Assembly: GCF_015291725.1 (NCBI RefSeq)
Contig: NZ_CP030038.1
Location: forward strand, 3,461,001 to 3,525,000
Source of the DNA: Bradyrhizobium sp. CCBAU 51765
GTDB lineage: Bacteria > Pseudomonadota > Alphaproteobacteria > Rhizobiales > Xanthobacteraceae
Reading direction: 5' to 3'
DNA: 64,000 nt
Both the position numbers and the translations under genes were made by a program. Shown in pieces: positions 52,274 through 61,363 of this stretch (its first letter is position 1; the number at the start of each line of letters is the position of its first letter). The notes beneath the pieces were generated by a model. That model was not told where the DNA came from, did no database searches, and was given only the letters and a program-made list of their open reading frames with translations.

Positions 52274-53257
52274 ATGGAAATCACAGCGCTTGGCTATATC
52301 GGGATCAATTCATCCCAGCTCGACCAATGGAGCCGGATGGCGACCGGGCTGCTCGGCATGCAGCAGGTCGATCGCGGCGGCAAGATGCGCGCCTTCCGCA
52401 TGGACGACCGGAAGCAGCGGCTGATCGTCGACGGCGGCAGCGATGTCGGCCTTGCGGTGATGGGATGGGAAGTTCCTTCGATCGCCGAATTGGACAAGTT
52501 GGCAGGACGGCTGGAAAGCCACGGCATCAAGGTGGTTCGAGGCTCGCGCGCGCTCGCCGACGAGCGGCATGTCGCCGAGCTGATCGCGTTCGCAGATCCC
52601 GCCGGCAACAGGCTGGAGGCATTTTGCAAGCCGGAGCTTGCGAGCGAGCCGTTCAAGCCGGGCCGTCCGATCTCGGGCTTCCGCACCGGCGCGCTCGGCA
52701 TGGGGCACGTCGTGCTCAATGTGGAGGATGTCGAGCCGCTGTTGCCGTTCTATCGCGACGTGCTCGGCTTTCACGTCTCCGATTTCGGGCTGAAGCCTTA
52801 CGGGCTCTATTTCTTTCACGTCAACGGCCGCCACCACTCCTTTGCGATGGTCGGCTCGGGGCGGAAGGCGATGCACCACTTCATGGTCGAGCTCGGCAGT
52901 CTCGATGATGTCGGCCAGGGCTACGACCTCGCGCAGATGGACGAGGGGCGCATTGCCTACACGCTGGGCCGGCACACCAACGACCACATGACCTCGTTCT
53001 ACGTCAATACGCCGTCCGGCTTCTTCATCGAATACGGCTGGGGCGCGCGCGTCATCGATCCCGAGACCTGGCAGCCGCACGAGACCTTTGATGGGCCCTC
53101 CCTATGGGGCCACGAGCGGCTCCATATGCCGGAAGAGCAGCGCAAGCGCCTGCGCGACATGCGGCTCGATGCGGCCGCGCGCGGCGTGCGCGTCGCCGAC
53201 CCCCGCGTGCCGCCGCTCAATTGCCCGTGGCTGGATTCGGTGGTCGCGCGCGAATGA
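52274..53257 (+). CDS. Extradiol ring-cleavage dioxygenase (BphC type)
   Basis: A 327-residue two-domain type I extradiol dioxygenase. The Fe(II) ligands are His145 (GMGHVVLNV), His201 or 202 (MHHFMVEL) and Glu253 (FIEYGW), with His188 (GRHHSFAM) and GRHTNDHMTSFYV as active-site parts. It opens a catechol-like ring next to one hydroxyl. GGGAGGAATTCG precedes the ATG. It is divergent from the IclR gene and followed by the metallo-hydrolase, and together with the hydroxylase and FAH genes forms a meta-cleavage set. Confidence 0.92.
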   Translation: MEITALGYIGINSSQLDQWSRMATGLLGMQQVDRGGKMRAFRMDDRKQRLIVDGGSDVGLAVMGWEVPSIAELDKLAGRLESHGIKVVRGSRALADERHVAELIAFADPAGNRLEAFCKPELASEPFKPGRPISGFRTGALGMGHVVLNVEDVEPLLPFYRDVLGFHVSDFGLKPYGLYFFHVNGRHHSFAMVGSGRKAMHHFMVELGSLDDVGQGYDLAQMDEGRIAYTLGRHTNDHMTSFYVNTPSGFFIEYGWGARVIDPETWQPHETFDGPSLWGHERLHMPEEQRKRLRDMRLDAAARGVRVADPRVPPLNCPWLDSVVARE

Positions 53258-53294
53258 TCTGCGGCCAATAATCCAACACTCAGGAAGGGGAAAC

Positions 53295-54257
53295 ATGCTC
53301 AAAACGCTCCTGCGGGCGGGCCTTGTGCTGCTCGCGTTCACCAAGGTCGCCTCCGCGGAACCGATGAAGGTCACGCTGCTCGGCACGGGCGTGCCGACGC
53401 CGCGACCAACCAGTTTCAGCGCGTCGACGCTCGTGCAGGCAGGGAGCGAAAAATTGCTGTTCGATCTCGGCCGCGGCGCGACCATCCAGCTCTACAAGCT
53501 GAAGATTCCACTCGGCGCGATCACCGCGAACTTCATCACGCATCTGCATTCGGACCACGTCGTCGGCCTTCCCGACATGTGGCTGACAGGGTGGCTTGCC
53601 ACGCCCTGGGCTTCGCGCAAGGGGCCGATGAAGCTCTACGGCCCGAAGGGAACCGTCGCCATGACGGAAAACCTCACCAAAGCTTTCGCCGACGACATCC
53701 GCATCCGCATCGATGACGAGCATCTCGATCCCGTAGCGGTCACGTTCGCGGCAAAGGATATCGAAGCCGGGTCGGTCTATGAGAACAACGGCGTGACGGT
53801 CACCGCGATCGAGGTGAACCACGGCGAGAAGATCAAGCCCTCGTTCGGTTACATCGTCGAATATGGCGGCCACAAGGTCGTGTTGTCGGGCGACACCAAG
53901 TACGATGAGCGCATCGCGAAGGCGGCCGAGGGCGCCGACCTGCTGATCCACGAGGTCGCGGTCATCGAGCCGGAGCTGATGGTCAAAAATCCCGTCTACA
54001 AGGACATTCAGGCGCACCATACCTCGCCCGAGGAGGCCGGCCAGATCTTTGCGGCCGCCAAGCCAAAACTCGCGGTCTATTCCCACATCGTGTTCGGCAC
54101 GGTGAAGCCCGCGCCCGATATTCCCGAGGAGCCCCTGATCCTGCGCACGCGCACCACCTACAAGGGGCCGTTGCTCGTCGGCCGTGACATGATGTCGTTC
54201 AGGATCGGTGACACCGTGGAGGCGTTCTCCCCTGACGGAGCGCGGCTGGAGCCGTAA
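53295..54257 (+). CDS. Secreted metallo-beta-lactamase-fold hydrolase
   Basis: A 320-residue exported enzyme. Signal peptide (LLRAGLVLLAFTKVASA), then the metal motif THLHSDHVVG (His83, His85, Asp87, His88), later LSGDTKYDE and HHTSPEEAG with further ligands. The layout is like the tRNase Z/arylsulfatase-type members of this superfamily, exported to the periplasm. It follows the dioxygenase by 37 bases, with a GGAAGGGG site. Its substrate is unclear; ester or lactone cleavage before ring hydroxylation is possible. Confidence 0.87.
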   Translation: MLKTLLRAGLVLLAFTKVASAEPMKVTLLGTGVPTPRPTSFSASTLVQAGSEKLLFDLGRGATIQLYKLKIPLGAITANFITHLHSDHVVGLPDMWLTGWLATPWASRKGPMKLYGPKGTVAMTENLTKAFADDIRIRIDDEHLDPVAVTFAAKDIEAGSVYENNGVTVTAIEVNHGEKIKPSFGYIVEYGGHKVVLSGDTKYDERIAKAAEGADLLIHEVAVIEPELMVKNPVYKDIQAHHTSPEEAGQIFAAAKPKLAVYSHIVFGTVKPAPDIPEEPLILRTRTTYKGPLLVGRDMMSFRIGDTVEAFSPDGARLEP

Positions 54258-54268
54258 GGCGACGGCGA

Positions 54269-54916
54269 TCAGACCTCGGTCAACAATCCCTGGCGCAGCG
54301 CCAGGCGGACCAGCTCGATGTCGGAGCCGACGCCGAGCTTGTCCTTGATCAAGGAATGCAGGTTCGCCACCGTCTTCGGGCTGACATGCAGCGTCTCGGC
54401 GATCTCCTCCGTCGTGTTCTCGGCGAGCAGCAGCCGCAACACCTCGAATTCGCGCGGCGTCAGCACGTCGGCGGCCGAGCTCTCGCCGCTGATGCGGCTG
54501 AGCGCAAGCTCGTGGTCGATATCGGGGCTGATCGCGATCTTGCCGGCGAGCACGTCCTTGACCGCGCGCACCAGTGTCTCGGGCGGGCTGGTCTTGGTGA
54601 CGTAGCCCCTCGCGCCGGCGCGGATCGCCTGCACGGCAAAGCCGGCATTCTCGTGCATGGTGAAGACGAGGATTCGTGCCGTCTTGTCCCACTGCCTGAT
54701 CCGCCTGACGGCCTCGATGCCGCCGATGCCGGGCATGGTGAGGTCCATGATGACGAGGTCGGGCGCCTCGGATTTGTACAGCCGGTAGGCCTCCGCGCCG
54801 TCGGCCGCCTCGGCGACGACGCGCAAGCCCGGCTGTTTCTGGAGCACCGAGCGGTAGCCTTCGCGGACGACGGAATGGTCGTCCACCAGCAGGATGGTGG
54901 CGTCGGCCGCGCTCAT
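54269..54916 (-). CDS. NarL-family response regulator
   Basis: A 215-residue regulator. Receiver: VDDHSVVREG (Asp12, Asp13), phospho-acceptor Asp58 (LVIMDLTMPG) and the Lys in YVTKTSPPE. Output: LTPREFEVLRLLLAENTTEE, then IAETLHVSPKTVANLHSLIK. It overlaps the kinase gene upstream by 4 bases (ATGA), making a coupled two-component pair. It is convergent with the metallo-hydrolase gene. Confidence 0.92.
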   Translation of the reverse strand: MSAADATILLVDDHSVVREGYRSVLQKQPGLRVVAEAADGAEAYRLYKSEAPDLVIMDLTMPGIGGIEAVRRIRQWDKTARILVFTMHENAGFAVQAIRAGARGYVTKTSPPETLVRAVKDVLAGKIAISPDIDHELALSRISGESSAADVLTPREFEVLRLLLAENTTEEIAETLHVSPKTVANLHSLIKDKLGVGSDIELVRLALRQGLLTEV

Positions 54917-56295
54917 GCCGCGTGCTCCAGCGCCTGCCGATCGGCGGCCGCGAGCGGAATGAACACGCGCAGCGCCGAGCCGTGAGGGCCGGTCTCGAAG
55001 CTCAGCCGGCCGCGTAGCGCGGCGACGCGCTCGCGCATGCCGAGCAGGCCCATGCCGGATTTGGCGGCAGCCTCGTTCGGCCGGCCGTCGTCCTCGATCG
55101 CGAGCGCGATCTCATCGTCGGCCATCGTCAGATGCAGGCTGACCTTCGTTGCGCCGGCGTGCTTGGCCGCGTTGGTGAGTGCCTCCTGCACGATGCGGTA
55201 GAGATTGGCGCTGACCGAGGCGGGCACGCTCTCGAAGGCACCGTCGAACCGGATCTCGAAGCGCGTCTGGCCGCGGCTGCGGCCGTTCCACCCGGACACC
55301 AGTCCTTCGAGGCTCGCGACGATGCCGAGCTCGTCGACATCGGGCGGCCGCAACCGGAACAGCGCGCCGCGCAGCGTCTCCATCATGCCGGTCGCGGTCC
55401 GGGCAATGCCGTCGCACTCTCCGAGCAAGGCGGGACAGTCCTGCGCCGCAGTCTGGCGGGCGGACGCGGCCAGCGCGCGGATCGCGGCGAGCGACTGGCC
55501 GAACTCGTCATGCAGCTCACGCGCGAGATGACGGCGCTCCTCGTCCTGGAGCGCGATCAGCTTCCGCGTCAGCTCGTTGCGTTCGGCAAGCGCGGTGTCG
55601 AGGCTTTCGGCGAGATGGTTGAAGACGTCGCGGATGGCGGAGAGCTCGGCGAGGTCGAACGGCGGCAGCCGGGTGGTGAGGTCGCCGGCGGCGATGCGCT
55701 CGAGACCGTTGCCGATCATGCGGGTGGGACGCAGGGCGCGGGCCAGCGCGGCATAGACCAGCGCGCAGAGCAGCGGCAGCGCGATCGCAAGCGCGATCAT
55801 CAGGCGGCCGGCCTCGTGCCAGGCTTCGGCCGTCTGCACGGCTGCATCGACCGAGACCACGGTCTCGCCGAGCTTCGTTCCGCGCACGATCACGGGCCGT
55901 GCCGCCTCGCGGCCGGGGTCGAACAGGTTGCGGTAGAAGGCGGTGAAGGCCTGCGGCGGCGGGCTCGCCGGGGCAGGCGCGCCGCTACAGAAGCGCTGGA
56001 GGATGTCGCCGCTCGTGCCGCGGAATGCCAGACACAGGCCGGGCGTCATCACATAGGCGGAAACGGGGTCGAGGTTCGGAAAGTCCGAGCGCGGGCTGGC
56101 CACCCACTGGACCTTGCCCTGTTGCAACTCCAGCGACTTCGCCACGATGGCGGCGATACTGTCGATGCGCGCATGCGCCGCGCGGTCGGCCGTCACGAGG
56201 AAATAGGCGGAAATCGCGGCGAAGCAGGCAGCCGATATCGCGGCCACGCGCAACGTCAGACGGATCTTGAGATCGAACCTCGGGCGATTCCACAT
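54913..56295 (-). CDS. NarX/UhpB-type sensor histidine kinase
   Basis: A 460-residue kinase. TM1 is about residues 14-34, a periplasmic sensor domain runs to about 163, TM2 is about 165-185, and a HAMP domain follows. The HisKA_3 dimerisation region has His262 in LARELHDEFGQSLAAI. The ATPase part has ANLYRIVQEALTNAAKHAGA, IALAIEDDGR and GMGLLGMRERVAAL. It phosphorylates the overlapping NarL-type partner. The signal is unknown; the neighbouring secreted protein gene is divergent and may be a target. Confidence 0.92.
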   Translation of the reverse strand: MWNRPRFDLKIRLTLRVAAISAACFAAISAYFLVTADRAAHARIDSIAAIVAKSLELQQGKVQWVASPRSDFPNLDPVSAYVMTPGLCLAFRGTSGDILQRFCSGAPAPASPPPQAFTAFYRNLFDPGREAARPVIVRGTKLGETVVSVDAAVQTAEAWHEAGRLMIALAIALPLLCALVYAALARALRPTRMIGNGLERIAAGDLTTRLPPFDLAELSAIRDVFNHLAESLDTALAERNELTRKLIALQDEERRHLARELHDEFGQSLAAIRALAASARQTAAQDCPALLGECDGIARTATGMMETLRGALFRLRPPDVDELGIVASLEGLVSGWNGRSRGQTRFEIRFDGAFESVPASVSANLYRIVQEALTNAAKHAGATKVSLHLTMADDEIALAIEDDGRPNEAAAKSGMGLLGMRERVAALRGRLSFETGPHGSALRVFIPLAAADRQALEHAA

Positions 56296-56487
56296 CGGCG
56301 GACACCTGGTGCGAACGGGTTTGTCGCTCCCGCATTAAAGGGCAGAACGCAAGCGGCGGGAAGCGTTCCCGCCTTACCGCAGTGCAACGTCGTGAAATTT
56401 TCCCGGCATTTGTTGGGACGGTCACGGCTGCATGGCGTCAGGCGACCCGTCCAGATTTGCGGGCCGCTCCATCGACGAGGCCCGTTC

Positions 56488-57354
56488 ATGCACCGCTCCC
56501 GGCTGATTCTCGTCTTTGTCCTCTGCGTCCTCTCTGGCTCGCGGGCCGATGCCGCGGACGCCATTGGCGTAGCCATCGACGATTTCAGCTACACCGATAC
56601 CTCGGCCGAGCCGGCCGACCAGACCGCCGCCCACGAGCGGCGGCTGGCGGCGTTCATGGCCGCGCTTCGAAGGGACATCGGTGCGGATCCGCGCTATCGG
56701 CTGGTTCCGTCCGCCCAGGACGGCGCGGCGTTCAAGGTCATCGGCGGCATCCAGAAGACGAGCACGCTGGTGCAATGGGCGAAGGTCGCCGTGATCGAAA
56801 TCGGCGCCAAGAGGCTCGTGATGGACAAGCTCTACAGCTTCCGCGGCGACAATGATGAATCCTGGGAGCGCGCCGAGATCTTCGTGTCCCGCGAGATCAT
56901 GGCTGCGCTCGCAACGCCCGCGCCGATTGCGCTCGCCGTGTTCGATTTCGAGCTCGAGGATACGACCGCCGCCTCGGCCGGCGCATCGGCGGCATCGGAC
57001 GCGTCATACATGGCCGAGGTGACCGGCGGCGTGCGCGAGGCGCTGAGCCAATCCGGCCGCTACCGCATCGTCGACGTCAGCGGCGCGCGCGGCGAGGCGG
57101 CGAACAGGCGCGCCTTGCGCGATTGCGGCGGTTGCGAGGCGGCGATCGCGAAAGAGCTCGGCGCGGATCAGTCGCTGATCGGCGTGGTGCGGCGGGTGAG
57201 CCGCACCGAATACACGCTCGGCTTCCAGGTGCGCGACGCCAGGACCGGCACGGTGCTGACGCGTGGTGACAGCGGCTTGCGCATGGGCGCGGACTATTCC
57301 TGGAGGCGCGGGGCCGTGCGGCTGGTCAGCGACCGGCTGATCGAGAGCCAGTAG
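56488..57354 (+). CDS. Secreted protein with two related DUF2380/DUF3280-like halves
   Basis: A 288-residue exported protein, signal peptide ending SRADA. Two segments start in the same way: AIGVAIDDFSYTDTSAEP near residue 25 and PIALAVFDFELEDTTAAS near 150. Each is followed by an alpha/beta stretch, suggesting duplication of one domain of the DUF2380/DUF3280 type. The second half has CGGCEAAIAKELGADQSLIG. Proteins of this type are encoded near two-component systems and periplasmic dehydrogenases in methylotrophs and rhizobia. The exact family name is from memory and should be treated as tentative. GAGG precedes the ATG. Confidence 0.75.
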   Translation: MHRSRLILVFVLCVLSGSRADAADAIGVAIDDFSYTDTSAEPADQTAAHERRLAAFMAALRRDIGADPRYRLVPSAQDGAAFKVIGGIQKTSTLVQWAKVAVIEIGAKRLVMDKLYSFRGDNDESWERAEIFVSREIMAALATPAPIALAVFDFELEDTTAASAGASAASDASYMAEVTGGVREALSQSGRYRIVDVSGARGEAANRRALRDCGGCEAAIAKELGADQSLIGVVRRVSRTEYTLGFQVRDARTGTVLTRGDSGLRMGADYSWRRGAVRLVSDRLIESQ

Positions 57355-57360
57355 CGCGGT

Positions 57361-58392
57361 TCAGAACGTCAACTGCACCTTCATCGACTGCGAGCGATCG
57401 CTGGCAAGCTCGAAGGCGGCGACCGCGTTCTCGAACGGCATGGTGGCCGTGATCAGCGGCTTCACGTCGATCAGGCCTTCGCCCATCAGGCGCACCGCCA
57501 GTTCGAACTCGGGATCGAAGCGGAAGGTGCCGCGGAGCTGCAATTCCTTGGCGACGATGGCGTTGATCGGCAGCGTCATCTCGCCGCCGAGGCCGAGCTG
57601 CACCAGCGTCGCGCCCGGCCTGAGCACATCGAGCGCGGTGCGCAGCGCCGCCTCATTGCCGGAGGCCTCGAACAGCGTGTCGAACACGCCCTTGCCGGCG
57701 CGCCAGGGATCGAGCGCGGCAGCGTCGGTCGCGACGTTGACGGCGTGCGTGGCGCCGAGCTTCCTGGCGACCGCGAGAGGCGCGTCCGCGACATCGGTGA
57801 CCACGATTTCGGCCGCGCCGCCGAAGCGCGAGACCAGAATCATCAACGCGCCGATCGGGCCGCAGCCGGTGATCAGCACGCGCTTGCCGAGCAGGGGACC
57901 GGCCTGCTTGCCGGCATGCAGGCAGACCGCGAGCGGTTCGGCGACCGCGGCTTCGGCGAGCGAGAGCTTGTCCGCGATCGGCACGGCCTGCGTCGCATCG
58001 ATCGTGATGAATTCGCGAAAGCCGCCCTGCACGTGGGGAAAGCGCATCGCGCTTCCGAGGAAGCGCATGTCGAGGCACTGGTTGCGCATGCCCTCCTGGC
58101 AATGCAGGCACACCCCGCACGGCTTGCTCGGGTTGACTGCAACGCGGGTGCCGGGCTTCACGCTGCTGACGCCGTCACCGACCGCCGCAACCACGCCGGC
58201 GATCTCGTGTCCCAGCGCCATCGGCTGCTGGATGCGGACGACGCCGAAACCGCCGTGATGGTAATAATGCAGGTCCGAGCCGCAGATGCCGCCATTGGCG
58301 ATCCTGACGCGGACTTCGCCCGGACCGGGCGCCGGATCGGGATACAGGTCGATCCGCAGGTCCTTCGGTGCGTGGATGACGACGGCGCGCAT
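57361..58392 (-). CDS. Zinc alcohol dehydrogenase, L-idonate 5-dehydrogenase-like
   Basis: A 343-residue medium-chain dehydrogenase. Catalytic zinc ligands Cys37 (GGICGSDLHYY), His62 and Glu63 (ALGHEIAGVV). Structural zinc Cys92, 95, 98 and 106 (CGVCLHCQE). NAD loop ITGCGPIGAL. The GGFGVVRIQ insert is typical of IdnD. It should oxidise a sugar acid or polyol. It follows the IdnO-like gene on the same strand, 20 bases away, in a sugar-acid operon. Confidence 0.87.
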   Translation of the reverse strand: MRAVVIHAPKDLRIDLYPDPAPGPGEVRVRIANGGICGSDLHYYHHGGFGVVRIQQPMALGHEIAGVVAAVGDGVSSVKPGTRVAVNPSKPCGVCLHCQEGMRNQCLDMRFLGSAMRFPHVQGGFREFITIDATQAVPIADKLSLAEAAVAEPLAVCLHAGKQAGPLLGKRVLITGCGPIGALMILVSRFGGAAEIVVTDVADAPLAVARKLGATHAVNVATDAAALDPWRAGKGVFDTLFEASGNEAALRTALDVLRPGATLVQLGLGGEMTLPINAIVAKELQLRGTFRFDPEFELAVRLMGEGLIDVKPLITATMPFENAVAAFELASDRSQSMKVQLTF

Positions 58393-58412
58393 GGGCTGCT
58401 CCTGGTTCGCGG

Positions 58413-59180
58413 TCACATCGCGGCGATCATGCCGCCATCGACATAGATGATCTGGCCGTTGACATAGGTCGAGGCGTCCGAGGCGAGGAAGATCGCGGCG
58501 CCCACCAGCTCGTCCGGCTTGCCCCAGCGCTTCGAGGGGATACGGCCCATCAGCCAGTTGTTGAAGTCGGCGTTGTTGACCAACGCCTCGTTCATGTCGG
58601 TCAGCATGTAGCCGGGGCCGATCGCATTGGCCTGGATGCCGTGCTGGGCCCATTCCACCGCCATCGAGCGGGTCAGGTTCTTGATGCCGCCCTTGGCCGC
58701 GGTGTAGGGCGCGATGGTGGGACGCGCGAGCTCGCTGCCGAGCGAGCCGATGTTGATGATCTTGCCGTGCTTGCGCGGGATCATGCGCTTGGCCGCCTCG
58801 CGGCCGATCACGAAGGCGCTGGTGAGATTGGTCTCGATCACCTTGCGCCACTCGTCGGTGGTGAATTCCACCAGCGGCTTGCGGTGCTGGATGCCGGCAT
58901 TGTTGACGAGGATGTCGACGGCAAGCCCTTCGCGGTCGAAGCGCTCGAAGGCGGCGACGATGGCGGGCTCGTCGGTGACGTTGAACGCGGCGCCTTCAGC
59001 CTGGTATCCGGCGGCGCGAAACTCGGCGACGGCCTGCTCGACTCGCTCAAGATCGACGCCATTGACGATGATCCTGGCGCCGGCCCTGGCCATGCCCTCG
59101 GCGATGGCGCGGCCGAGGCCGCGGGAGGAGCCGGTCACGAGCGCGGTGCGGCCGGAGAGATCGAAAAGGGAAGTGCTCAT
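58413..59180 (-). CDS. SDR, gluconate 5-dehydrogenase-like (IdnO type)
   Basis: A 255-residue short-chain dehydrogenase. TGSSRGLGRAIAEG, ILVNNAGIQHR, catalytic Ser146, Tyr159 and Lys163 (YTAAKGG) and a C-terminal YVNGQIIYVDGGM. The close fit to IdnO/Gno-type enzymes and the IdnD-like neighbour suggest interconversion of 5-keto-gluconate or a related acid. The ATG at 59180 has GAGG before it; a GTG one codon upstream exists. Same operon as the enolase-family gene, 12 bases away. Confidence 0.87.
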   Translation of the reverse strand: MSTSLFDLSGRTALVTGSSRGLGRAIAEGMARAGARIIVNGVDLERVEQAVAEFRAAGYQAEGAAFNVTDEPAIVAAFERFDREGLAVDILVNNAGIQHRKPLVEFTTDEWRKVIETNLTSAFVIGREAAKRMIPRKHGKIINIGSLGSELARPTIAPYTAAKGGIKNLTRSMAVEWAQHGIQANAIGPGYMLTDMNEALVNNADFNNWLMGRIPSKRWGKPDELVGAAIFLASDASTYVNGQIIYVDGGMIAAM

Positions 59181-59192
59181 CACGGGAAGTCC

Positions 59193-60392
59193 TCAGACGT
59201 TGGAACGGCGCACGGTGAGATCGGAGCGGTCGAAGACATCAGGCAGGAGGTCGACGCCGAGGCCGGGTCCTTCCATCGGATAGACGTACCCGTCCCTGAT
59301 TGTCGGCATCGTGGTGACGAGCTCATTGTACCAGCCCTTGTAGAAGGCGCGCACCGATTCCTGGATCAGCGTGTTGGGCTGGCTGAACGACATGTGGATG
59401 GCTGCGATGAAGCCGATCGGGCCGATGCAATCGTGCGGTGCGAAGGGCCGGTGATAGGTCTCGGCCATCGCGGCGATCTTGCGGCCCTCGGTGAGGCCGC
59501 CGGTCCAGCACAGATCCGCCATCACCACGTGCATGGCGTCGCGGTCGAGCATGTCCTTGTAGGGGAAGCGCGAGCCCAGCGTCTCGCTGGCGCAGACCCA
59601 GACGTCGGTCGAGCGTGCATACTCGGCCAGCGCCTGCGGCGAGTTCATGCGGATCGGGTCCTCGTACCAGGTCGGCTTGTAGGGTTCGAGTGCGCGCGCG
59701 ATCTGCTTGGCCGTCGGCAGGTTCCACAGCGAGTGGAGCTCGACCATGATCTCCATCCTGTCGCCGACCGCCTTGCGGATCTTCTCGAAAGGCTCGATGG
59801 CCTGTTTCATCTGCGCGGCGGTGATGTAGAGGCCCTTGTTCTCCTGCGCGGCCGGATCGAACGGCCAGATCTTCATGGCGGAGATGCCGCTTTCCAAAAG
59901 GCTCTCGGCGAGCGCGTCGGCGCGATGCATGAAACCGTCGAGATCCTCGTAAGGCCCCTTGGAGGCGCCGAGATTCCAGTTCGCGACCGGGCTGATATTG
60001 GTCGAGCGGACATATTGCGTGCCGGCGCAGGTATTGTAGATGCGCTGCTTGTCGCGGCAGAGGCCGCCGAGCATCTGGTGCACCGGCTGGCCGCAGACCT
60101 TCCCGAACAGATCCCACAGCGCGATGTCGATCGCGGAGGCGGCGCGATATTCGACGCCGGTCGAGGATTGCGCCATCGGCAGGTTCAGCATGTCGCGATG
60201 GATGGCTTCGATGTGCAGGGGATTGCGGCCGAGCAGGCGGCCGGCAAAGGTGTCGTGGATCTGCGCCTCGACCGCGCCCGCGCCGTAGAACGTTTCGCCG
60301 AGCCCGATGACACCCGTGTCGGTGTGAACGCGGACCCAGATGACGTTGGAAAATTCCTCTGTACGCAGCGTCTCGATCGACGTGATCTTCAC
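59193..60392 (-). CDS. Enolase-superfamily sugar-acid dehydratase
   Basis: A 399-residue mandelate racemase/muconate lactonising enzyme family protein. The barrel has Lys174 (SAMKIWPFD), metal ligands Glu218 (MVELHS), Glu244 (WYEDPI) and Glu270 (CASETL), and a His320/Asp293 pair (FAPHDCIGP, MADLCWTGG) as base. Members with this neighbourhood dehydrate sugar acids to 2-keto-3-deoxy acids. It starts with GTG at 60392, with GGGAGG before it. First gene of the operon, across the palindromes from the GntR gene. Confidence 0.88.
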   Translation of the reverse strand: MKITSIETLRTEEFSNVIWVRVHTDTGVIGLGETFYGAGAVEAQIHDTFAGRLLGRNPLHIEAIHRDMLNLPMAQSSTGVEYRAASAIDIALWDLFGKVCGQPVHQMLGGLCRDKQRIYNTCAGTQYVRSTNISPVANWNLGASKGPYEDLDGFMHRADALAESLLESGISAMKIWPFDPAAQENKGLYITAAQMKQAIEPFEKIRKAVGDRMEIMVELHSLWNLPTAKQIARALEPYKPTWYEDPIRMNSPQALAEYARSTDVWVCASETLGSRFPYKDMLDRDAMHVVMADLCWTGGLTEGRKIAAMAETYHRPFAPHDCIGPIGFIAAIHMSFSQPNTLIQESVRAFYKGWYNELVTTMPTIRDGYVYPMEGPGLGVDLLPDVFDRSDLTVRRSNV

Positions 60393-60443
60393 GGCAATTA
60401 TCCTCCCATCACAGACGTCGCGCGTCCGTCGTCTCATTTTGCA

Positions 60444-60459
60444 CTGCAACATGTTGCAG
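60444..60459. promoter_or_regulatory. Perfect 16-bp palindrome, likely GntR operator
   Basis: CTGCAACATGTTGCAG is fully symmetric and lies in the divergent region between the dehydratase and GntR genes, about 50 bases from the dehydratase start. A second copy of its core (AACATGTT) lies 46 bases further on. Confidence 0.6.
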
Positions 60460-60497
60460 ATCGCGCGGGAGTCTTACGCCGGCTTGTAATATATCAC

Positions 60498-60505
60498 AAC
60501 ATGTT
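60498..60505. promoter_or_regulatory. Second AACATGTT core
   Basis: ACAACATGTTTT repeats the core of the palindrome at 60444. The two may be bound together by a GntR dimer pair, which would control both divergent units. It lies about 65 bases before the GntR start. Confidence 0.5.
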
Positions 60506-60569
60506 TTAAGGCTCGAACAAACAGGGCGCCATCCAGCAACGAGAGCGCGGGCCGACGGGAGAGAACGAC

Positions 60570-61337
60570 ATGGCAAAGCGCAAGCGCGCGCTCGAGGTGG
60601 TGAGAAACGACGACGACGGCGAGGGCAAGCCCTCGCGGCGCAACCGGCTCAATTTCTTCGAGCTGGCCTACCAGAAGATCGAAGAGCTCCTGGTTCACTG
60701 CGAGCTCAAGCCCGGACAGTTCATGACGATGCTGGAATTGCAGCACATCACCGGCTTCGGGCGCACACCGGTGCATCACGCCGTCAATCGTCTCTCGGCC
60801 GATACCCTCATCATCATCCGGCCCCGTCACGGTCTGCACATCGCTCCGATCGATCTGGCGCGCGAGCGCATGCTGCTCGGCCTGCGCCGCGACATGGAGC
60901 GCTTCGTGATCCGCCTTGCCGCCGATCGCGCCAGCCTCTCGCATCGCAATCAGGCGCTGCACATCGAGCGTCTGCTGCGCGAGCGCCGCGCCAGCCTGAC
61001 GCTTGACGAATTCAACAGTATCGACCGCCGCATCGACGCGCTGGTGCTGGAGGCGGCCGGCGAGCCGTTCCTGGTGCATACGATGCGGCCACTGCACACG
61101 CTGTATCGGCGCATCGGCTACATCCACCACCGCTTCATGCCGGGGCAGGCGGATCTGTCGGGCACGATCGATCATCATCTCGCCATTCTCAGTGCCGTGG
61201 CCGGCCGCCATGTCGAGGACGCCGTGAAGGCGAGCGATGCCCTGATCGACTACATGGACTCGATGTTCACCGGCATGGAAGCGGGGATCGATCCGCGCCT
61301 GCTCGATTGCAGCATCGAGCCGCTGCTCGACACGTAG
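60570..61337 (+). CDS. GntR-family (FCD type) transcriptional regulator
   Basis: A 255-residue regulator. The winged helix is about residues 28-95 (LAYQKIEELLVHCELKPGQF, LQHITGFGRTPVHHAVNRLS). The helical FCD effector domain has His residues in YIHHRF and DHHLAIL that may bind a metal and a carboxylate. It is divergent from the sugar-acid operon and 26 bases before the MFS gene, so it probably represses both. GGGAGAG lies before the ATG. Confidence 0.88.
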   Translation: MAKRKRALEVVRNDDDGEGKPSRRNRLNFFELAYQKIEELLVHCELKPGQFMTMLELQHITGFGRTPVHHAVNRLSADTLIIIRPRHGLHIAPIDLARERMLLGLRRDMERFVIRLAADRASLSHRNQALHIERLLRERRASLTLDEFNSIDRRIDALVLEAAGEPFLVHTMRPLHTLYRRIGYIHHRFMPGQADLSGTIDHHLAILSAVAGRHVEDAVKASDALIDYMDSMFTGMEAGIDPRLLDCSIEPLLDT

Positions 61338-61363
61338 AGAGTTTCGAAGAGAGGACCAAGAAA

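Noticed and set aside
55132..56487. Long N-terminal extension of the 56488 secreted protein
   Set aside because: It runs antisense through the kinase gene; the signal peptide starts cleanly at the ATG at 56488 behind a GAGG site.
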